A stretch of DNA of 26,365 nucleotides from CADEED01 sp036274075 (GTDB lineage: Bacteria; Pseudomonadota; Gammaproteobacteria; Steroidobacterales; Steroidobacteraceae). Shown here in pieces: positions 21,737 through 26,365 of this stretch; positions within the stretch are counted from its first letter, which is position 1, and each line of letters starts with the position of its first letter. The stretch spans positions 1-26,365 of the forward strand of contig DASUGK010000081.1 in the NCBI GenBank assembly GCA_036274075.1. Direction: 5' to 3'. Made by a program: the position numbers and the translations under genes. Below the pieces are notes generated by a model that did not search any database, was not told the DNA's origin, and saw nothing but the letters and a program-made list of their open reading frames with translations.

Positions 21737-24700
21737 ATGCTGCCGCATTATTTCATCGACCGGCCGGTACTGGCCTGGGTCATCGCCATCCTCATCATGA
21801 TCGGCGGTGGCCTGGCGATCTCGCGCCTGCCGGCCGCGGCGTATCCCGACATCGCCCCGCCGCAGGTGACCATCAATGCCGTCTACCCGGGCGCGAACGC
21901 CGACACGCTGGAGCGCACGGTCACGCAGATCATCGAGCAGCAGCTCACCGGCCTCGACCGGCTGATGTATTTCACCTCATCGTCGAACTCCAACGGCACC
22001 GCCGGCATCACGCTGGTATTCGAGAACGGCACCGACCCCGACGTCGCCGTGCTGCAGACGCAGAACCGCGTGAAACTCGCCGAGGCGCGCCTGCCCAGCG
22101 AAGTGGTGGTGCAGGGCCTGTCGGTGTCGAAGGTCAACACCGGCTTCATCATCGCGCTCGGCGTGCGCGCGCCCAAGGGTGGCGTGACTTCGGCCGAGCT
22201 CAACAACGTCGTTTCCTCGCAGGTGCTGGATCCCATCCAGCGCATCCCGGGCGTGAGCCGTGCCGACCAGTTCGGCTCCTCGTACTCGATGCGCATCTGG
22301 CTCAATCCCGACAAGCTGCGCAGCTTCCGCATGAGTGCGGCCGAGGTGCTCAACACCGTGCGTGGGCAGAACGTGCAATTCGCCACGGGCGCGGTCGGTG
22401 CCGCGCCGTCCATCCCCGAGCAGCAGATCACCGCGCCGGTCAGCGCGGAAGGACGCTTCACCTCGGTGGAGGAATTCGAGAACGTAATCCTGCGCACCGA
22501 GCCCAACGGCACCAGCGTCAAGCTCAAGGACGTGGCGCGGGTCGAGCTCGGCCTGCAGGACTATGCCTTCGACGTGCGACTCGACGACCAGCCCGTGAGC
22601 GGCTTCGGCGTGACGCTGCTGCCTGGCGCCAACGCGCTCGACGTGGCCGATGCCGTCAAGGCGCGCATGAACGAGCTGCAGAAGGGCTTCCCGCCCGGCG
22701 TCGAGTGGTTCGTCGCGCTCGATGCGACCACGTTCATCACGCATGCCATCGACGAGGTGATCATCACGCTGGTCGCCGCGGTGATCCTGGTGTTCATCGT
22801 GATGCTGGTGTTCCTGCAGAGCTTCCGCGCCACGCTGATCCCGACGCTGGTGGTGCCGGTGGCCCTCATGGGCGCCTTCATCGGCATGCAGATCTTCGGT
22901 TTCTCCATCAACCAGCTCACGCTGTTCGGCATGGTGCTGGCGATCGGCATCGTGGTCGACGACGCCATCGTGGTCATCGAATCCGTCGAGCGCCTGATGC
23001 GCGAGGAGCACCTGTCGCCGCGTGACGCGACGCGCAAGGCGATGGACCAGATCACGAGTCCCATCATCGCGATCTCGCTGGTGCTCGCCGCGGTGTTCGT
23101 GCCGGCCGCGATGCAGACCGGTTCGGTGGGCGTGATCTACCAGCAGTTCGCGCTGACCATCGCCATCTCGATGCTGTTCTCGGCGTTCCTGGCGCTGTCG
23201 CTGACGCCCGCGCTGTGCGCCACGCTGCTGCGGCCCGAGCATCTCAAGGAGAACCGCTTCTTCAAGCTGTTCAACCGCAGTTACGAATACGCGCAGGACC
23301 ATTTCCTCTCCGGCGTGCGCTTCAGTTTGCGGCACAAGGCCTGGTGGCTGACGGGCTACGGCGTGCTGATCGTGATCGGCGTGCTGGTCTACATGCGCGT
23401 GCCCGGCAGCTTCGTTCCCGACGAGGACCAGGGTTACGTGCTCGGCCAGGTGCAGTTGCAGCCGGGCTCGACCATCCAGCGCACGCGCGAGGTCATGCAG
23501 CGCGTGGGTGAGAAGCTCCGTCAGTCGCCCGCGGTGCTGCAGGTATTCGAAGTCTCGGGTTTCAGTTTCAACGGCAATGACGAGAGCGCGGGCATCTTCT
23601 TCGTGCGCCTGAAGGAGCTCGAGGATCGCAAGGAGTCGGCGCAGGACGTCATCGGCTGGGCCTACCAGAACGTCGCGTTCTCGGAGCGCGACGCGTCGGT
23701 GTTCTTCTTCAACCTCCCGGTGATCTCCGGGCTGGGCCAGTTCGGCGGCTTCGACATGTGGCTCGAGGATCGCGGCAACAAGGGACCGGATGCGTTGCTC
23801 GCGGCGCAGAACCTGCTGGTGCAGAAGGCCTCGCAGAACCCGGTGCTGCAGGGCGTGCGCTACCAGGGTCTGGCGCCGTCACCGCGCCTGGAACTCAAGC
23901 TGGATCGCGCCCAGGCGAAATCGATGGGGCTGTCGGTGGACGACGTATACAACGCCATCCAGCTCATGCTGGCGCCGGTGTACGTGAACGATTTCTACTA
24001 CCAGGGCCGCGTGCTGCGGGTGCAGATGCAGGCCGACGCGGGCTTCCGCATGAACGAGGACTCGCTGAATCGCTTCTACCTGCCGACCAACATCACCAAC
24101 AACGCATTCGTGCCCCAGGGCGAGACCACCAGCGACGGCATGGTGCCGCTGGCCTCGGTGCTGCGCTCGAAGTGGGTGGTCGCGCCGCCCACCGTGCAGC
24201 GCTTCAACGGATTCGCCGCGGCCTCCATCGGCGGCTCGCATGCGCCGGGGCACAGCTCGGGCGAGGCCATGAAGACCATGCAGGAGATCGTTTCGAAGGA
24301 CCTTCCGCCGGGCTTCGCCATCGACTGGGCGGGGCAGTCCCTGCAGGAGATCCGCGCCGGCGCCGAGGCGCCGCTGCTGTTCAGCCTGTCGATGTTCGTG
24401 GTGTTCCTGTGCCTCGCGGCGCTGTACGAGAGCTGGGTCACGCCGATCGCGGTGCTGATGATCGTGCCCGTCGGCATCATCGGCTCGGTGCTCGCGGCCA
24501 AGCTCACGGGCCAGTCGGACGACGTGTTCTTCAAGATCGGCCTGATCACCATCATCGGCCTGGCCGCCAAGAACGCCATCCTCATCGTCGAGTTCGCCCT
24601 GCTGGCCCAGCAGCGCGGCATGAAGCTCTACGAGGCGGTGATGGAAGCGGGGCGGCTGCGATTGCGGCCCATCATGATGACTTCGTTCGCCTTCATCCTG

Positions 24701-24877
24701 GGCGTGATGCCGCTGGTGTTCACCAGTGGCGCCGGCGCCAACGCGCGCCGCGCCATCGGCATCGGCGTGGCCGGCGGCATGCTGAGCGCGGCGCTGCTCG
24801 GCGTGCTGCTCGCGCCCGTGTTCTACGTCGCCGTCCGCCGCCTCACCGGCGAGCGCCTGGAAATGAACCGCAACTGA
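21737..24877 (+). CDS. RND (HAE1-type) multidrug efflux pump permease (AcrB/MexB family)
   Basis: A 1046-residue inner-membrane proton-driven pump of normal family length. It opens with the typical FIDRPVLAWVIAIL. Proton-relay residues are present: Asp408-Asp409 in GIVVDDAIVV and Lys945 in GLAAKNAILIVEF. Porter-domain motifs such as AAYPDIAPPQV and FENGTDPDVA also match. The motif after the aspartates is ESVER where many relatives have ENVER. It should export hydrophobic compounds from the periplasm as a trimer. It is co-transcribed with the adaptor gene 15 bases upstream. No TolC/OprM-like gene follows, so it probably uses a channel encoded elsewhere. Substrates cannot be told from the sequence; phenolics or steroids are plausible in this setting. 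Confidence 0.95.
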   Translation: MLPHYFIDRPVLAWVIAILIMIGGGLAISRLPAAAYPDIAPPQVTINAVYPGANADTLERTVTQIIEQQLTGLDRLMYFTSSSNSNGTAGITLVFENGTDPDVAVLQTQNRVKLAEARLPSEVVVQGLSVSKVNTGFIIALGVRAPKGGVTSAELNNVVSSQVLDPIQRIPGVSRADQFGSSYSMRIWLNPDKLRSFRMSAAEVLNTVRGQNVQFATGAVGAAPSIPEQQITAPVSAEGRFTSVEEFENVILRTEPNGTSVKLKDVARVELGLQDYAFDVRLDDQPVSGFGVTLLPGANALDVADAVKARMNELQKGFPPGVEWFVALDATTFITHAIDEVIITLVAAVILVFIVMLVFLQSFRATLIPTLVVPVALMGAFIGMQIFGFSINQLTLFGMVLAIGIVVDDAIVVIESVERLMREEHLSPRDATRKAMDQITSPIIAISLVLAAVFVPAAMQTGSVGVIYQQFALTIAISMLFSAFLALSLTPALCATLLRPEHLKENRFFKLFNRSYEYAQDHFLSGVRFSLRHKAWWLTGYGVLIVIGVLVYMRVPGSFVPDEDQGYVLGQVQLQPGSTIQRTREVMQRVGEKLRQSPAVLQVFEVSGFSFNGNDESAGIFFVRLKELEDRKESAQDVIGWAYQNVAFSERDASVFFFNLPVISGLGQFGGFDMWLEDRGNKGPDALLAAQNLLVQKASQNPVLQGVRYQGLAPSPRLELKLDRAQAKSMGLSVDDVYNAIQLMLAPVYVNDFYYQGRVLRVQMQADAGFRMNEDSLNRFYLPTNITNNAFVPQGETTSDGMVPLASVLRSKWVVAPPTVQRFNGFAAASIGGSHAPGHSSGEAMKTMQEIVSKDLPPGFAIDWAGQSLQEIRAGAEAPLLFSLSMFVVFLCLAALYESWVTPIAVLMIVPVGIIGSVLAAKLTGQSDDVFFKIGLITIIGLAAKNAILIVEFALLAQQRGMKLYEAVMEAGRLRLRPIMMTSFAFILGVMPLVFTSGAGANARRAIGIGVAGGMLSAALLGVLLAPVFYVAVRRLTGERLEMNRN

Positions 24878-24894
24878 ACGGCCGGAGAAGACGG

Positions 24895-24916
24895 TGCCGG
24901 AGCATGCATTCCGGCA
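24895..24916. terminator. Hairpin after the RND pump gene
   Basis: TGCCGGA and TCCGGCA form a seven-base-pair stem with an eight-base loop, 17 bases after the pump stop. There is no T-run. Its position suits termination or 3'-end protection of the pump transcript. Confidence 0.45.
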
Positions 24917-25050
24917 TAACTTGAGCGAAGCTACCGCCCGGCAAAACCCAAGGAATCGGCCAGGTCCCGCCGTCTAACCTCGTCGTCCGGAACCGGGGCG
25001 CCTGGGAACTCCACTCACTCCACGTGAGTCGATATTCGCAAGAGGTGTTT

Positions 25051-25452
25051 ATGAAGACTTCACTGTTAGTCACGACCCTCGCCGCGGTCACCTTCGCCGG
25101 ATGCGCCTCCGGCCCGAAGCTCGACTACCGTGAGTATGCGGGTGAGCCGATCAAGTCCTTCTACATGCCGGACTACGATGGCTGGACGCCCGTCTCTGAC
25201 CACCAGCTCGTCGTCTGGACCGGCATCAACACGGCCTATTTGCTGTCGGTCAAGGGCTACTGCCCCGATCTCAAGTTCGCCAACGCCATTGCGGTCACTT
25301 CCACCGCCAACACCGTGGACAAGTTCGAGAAGGTGATCGTGGGCAGGGACCGCTGCTTCATCGACGAGATCCGTCCCATCGACACGAAGCAGATGAAAGA
25401 GGATCGCAAGCTGATCTACGAGCAGAGGAAGCAGGCGAAGCAGCAGTCCTAG
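25051..25452 (+). CDS. DUF6491-like small lipoprotein
   Basis: A 133-residue lipoprotein with signal peptide and lipobox FAGC (Cys18). The mature domain contains LVVWTGINTAYLLSVKGYC, then FANAIAVTST, and ends with RCFIDEIRPID followed by a charged Lys/Gln-rich tail. This pattern (WTG...AYLL...C...L.FA...R C.I..I.P.D) matches DUF6491 proteins, small exported proteins common in Xanthomonadales-type genomes with no known role. The two mature cysteines, at about 71 and 109, could form a disulfide. AGAGG lies about seven bases before the chosen ATG. A GTG at 25024 would add nine residues and spoil the signal peptide. It is followed by a strong hairpin. Confidence 0.78.
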   Translation: MKTSLLVTTLAAVTFAGCASGPKLDYREYAGEPIKSFYMPDYDGWTPVSDHQLVVWTGINTAYLLSVKGYCPDLKFANAIAVTSTANTVDKFEKVIVGRDRCFIDEIRPIDTKQMKEDRKLIYEQRKQAKQQS

Positions 25453-25481
25453 TGCTGCCCGGCTGATCCGCGGCATGCCAG

Positions 25482-25511
25482 GCCCCCGGCGCCCACGCGC
25501 CCGGGGGCTTT
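25482..25511. terminator. Strong GC hairpin with short T-run, between convergent genes
   Basis: GCCCCCGG (25482-25489) and CCGGGGGC (25501-25508) form an eight-base-pair stem with an 11-base loop, followed by TTT on the plus strand. It lies 29 bases after the DUF6491 stop and 15 before the MAPEG stop, so it may serve both directions. Confidence 0.7.
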
Positions 25512-25523
25512 CGCACTCGATCG

Positions 25524-25925
25524 TCAGGCCGACGCGAGCAGCGGGATCAGCATCATCACCAGGCCGACCCAGCCCACCACCCACATCAGGGTCCGCACCC
25601 CGGTGATGCCACTCAGGTAGGCAGGCACGTACAGTACGCGCGCCACCAGGAACACCCACGCGCCGTTGACCGCCATCGCGCCCGCCGTGTGCGTGATCAG
25701 ATTGAGCAGCGCAAGCGTGATGAACACCGGCAGCGCCTCGTGCATGTTGGCGAGCGCGCGCTCGGCGCGGCCGCCCAGCCTGGATTGCGGTGGAGGCTCG
25801 TCGCGCGGACCCAGGGCCACCGCGACCTTGTCCCCCACACCGGCCCCGGACAGGTAGCGGAAGCGCGCCGGCAGCAGCGTCTGGAGCACGAACAGTGCGA
25901 GCACGAGCAGGATCACCAGGACCAT
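25524..25925 (-). CDS. MAPEG-family membrane protein
   Basis: A 133-residue protein with four hydrophobic segments (about 2-20, 62-80, 84-103 and 110-130). It has the MAPEG hallmark RAERALANMHEALPVFITLAL (about 47-67), where the conserved RAxxNxxExxP run lies. MAPEG proteins include microsomal glutathione transferases and related membrane enzymes; bacterial members are mostly uncharacterised. The frame is open 32 codons further upstream. GGAGG at 25932-25936, six bases before the ATG at 25925, and the normal family length favour this start. It is convergent with the DUF6491 gene and divergent from the partial lipoprotein gene. Confidence 0.85.
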   Translation of the reverse strand: MVLVILLVLALFVLQTLLPARFRYLSGAGVGDKVAVALGPRDEPPPQSRLGGRAERALANMHEALPVFITLALLNLITHTAGAMAVNGAWVFLVARVLYVPAYLSGITGVRTLMWVVGWVGLVMMLIPLLASA

Positions 25926-25931
25926 CGGCAA

Positions 25932-25936
25932 CCTCC
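25932..25936 (-). promoter_or_regulatory. Ribosome binding site that sets the MAPEG start
   Basis: GGAGG on the minus strand lies six bases before the ATG at 25925. The upstream in-frame starts at 25976 and 26021 lack such a site and would give a non-family N-terminus. Confidence 0.75.
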
Positions 25937-26005
25937 ATGGGGCAGTCAGGGCATTAACTACGTCGCAAAAATACATCGAATCAGCGCCGGACAGGGCGCT
26001 CACCG

Positions 26006-26011
26006 TAGAAT
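26006..26011 (+). promoter_or_regulatory. -10-like box close to a start codon
   Basis: TAGAAT ends ten bases before the ATG at 26022, so a transcript starting at the normal distance would have almost no leader. Upstream, AGCGCC (25983-25988) and GGCGCT (25995-26000) form an inverted repeat where the -35 region should be. The same TAGAAT box precedes the RND genes. Confidence 0.45.
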
Positions 26012-26021
26012 CGCCGCCCAT

Positions 26022-26365
26022 ATGAAGACGAAGGGACTGCTGCTTCTAACATCCCTGCTGGTCCTCGGCGCCTGTGGCCGCCGCGAGCCCGCGCCCGCGC
26101 CGGTGCGCGCCGACTGGTTGCTCCAGTCGCGCGTGGCGTTCTTCGAAGCCGACCGCAAGACGCCGCGCCCCGCGCCCAAGGAGAGCCTGCGGCTGTGGGT
26201 GCCCTACGTGGTCGGCGACCTGTACGGCGCGCCCAACGCCGGCGAGCTCGCGCCGGTCAAGCTGAAGCCCGACCTGACGTTCTCGCTGGACCTCAACAAG
26301 AGCCACGAGAAGCTGGCGCTCGCGCTGGTGCCCACCGAGTTCTCGCAGAAGTGGATGACCATCGA
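26022..26365 (+). CDS. Unidentified lipoprotein, 3' end missing
   Basis: The first 114 residues of a lipoprotein are visible. The signal peptide ends in the lipobox LGAC (about Cys17). A short Pro/Ala/Arg-rich linker follows, and then a segment with SRVAFFEADRK, LRLWVPYVVGDLYG and LKPDLTFSLDLNKS. I do not recognise the family. Strand-rich spacing suggests a folded beta domain facing the periplasm. No Shine-Dalgarno site precedes the ATG, and a -10-like box lies just 10 bases upstream, so it may be translated from a leaderless message. It is transcribed away from the MAPEG gene, with 96 bases between their starts. Confidence 0.7.
   Translation, partial: MKTKGLLLLTSLLVLGACGRREPAPAPVRADWLLQSRVAFFEADRKTPRPAPKESLRLWVPYVVGDLYGAPNAGELAPVKLKPDLTFSLDLNKSHEKLALALVPTEFSQKWMTI

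Overview
The window is GC-rich (roughly two thirds G+C by eye), densely coded, and bacterial. Its mix points to a Gram-negative gammaproteobacterium, most likely near Xanthomonadales/Steroidobacterales: an RND pump, several lipoproteins, a TraB/GumN-like protein, a glycine-zipper protein, an MltF-like transglycosylase, a DUF6491-type lipoprotein and GntR/YtrA-type regulation. This placement rests on gene content and style, not on a marker gene. No tRNA, rRNA, CRISPR array, transposase or phage gene was seen.

Layout. (1) 1-2251, minus strand: a Tat-exported Gfo/Idh/MocA oxidoreductase followed by a CE7-type acetyl xylan esterase lipoprotein that runs off the left edge. (2) 2347-7209, minus strand: a tightly packed operon of a GntR/YtrA-type repressor, an ABC ATPase, an ABC-2 permease, a 700-residue acyltransferase-3/ABC-ATPase fusion and a second ABC-2 permease. 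A perfect 14-bp palindrome sits at the regulator's start. (3) 7228-7383: three hairpins, one of a REP-like GGGGTC/GACCCC type. (4) 7384-8787, minus: a LigM/DesA-type tetrahydrofolate-dependent O-demethylase. A roughly 690-bp gap follows that holds a fragment of a winged-helix regulator. (5) 9482-12139, plus: a DUF3237 protein, a hotdog thioesterase and a secreted GH51 arabinofuranosidase. (6) 12221-15293, plus: an orphan MASE1-PAS-PAS histidine kinase and a glycine-zipper protein, convergent with an MltF-like transglycosylase on the minus strand. (7) 16987-19696, plus: an operon-like run of an ArsC-fold protein with its catalytic cysteines replaced, an acyl-CoA-dehydrogenase-fold flavoprotein and a divergent TraB/GumN protein. 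(8) 19710-20375, minus: a DUF3313-like exported protein, divergent from an RND adaptor and pump (20540-24877). (9) 25051-end: a DUF6491-like lipoprotein, a MAPEG protein (minus) and a partial lipoprotein.

How they fit together. The esterase, the Gfo/Idh enzyme, the arabinofuranosidase and the O-demethylase are consistent with growth on acetylated arabinoxylan and methoxylated lignin aromatics. The GntR-ABC operon resembles the layout of Bacillus ytr (regulator, two ATPases, two permeases), but one ATPase is fused to a membrane acyltransferase. That suggests an envelope-modification or antibiotic-stress system. The two most unusual items are this fusion and the cysteine-less ArsC homologue.
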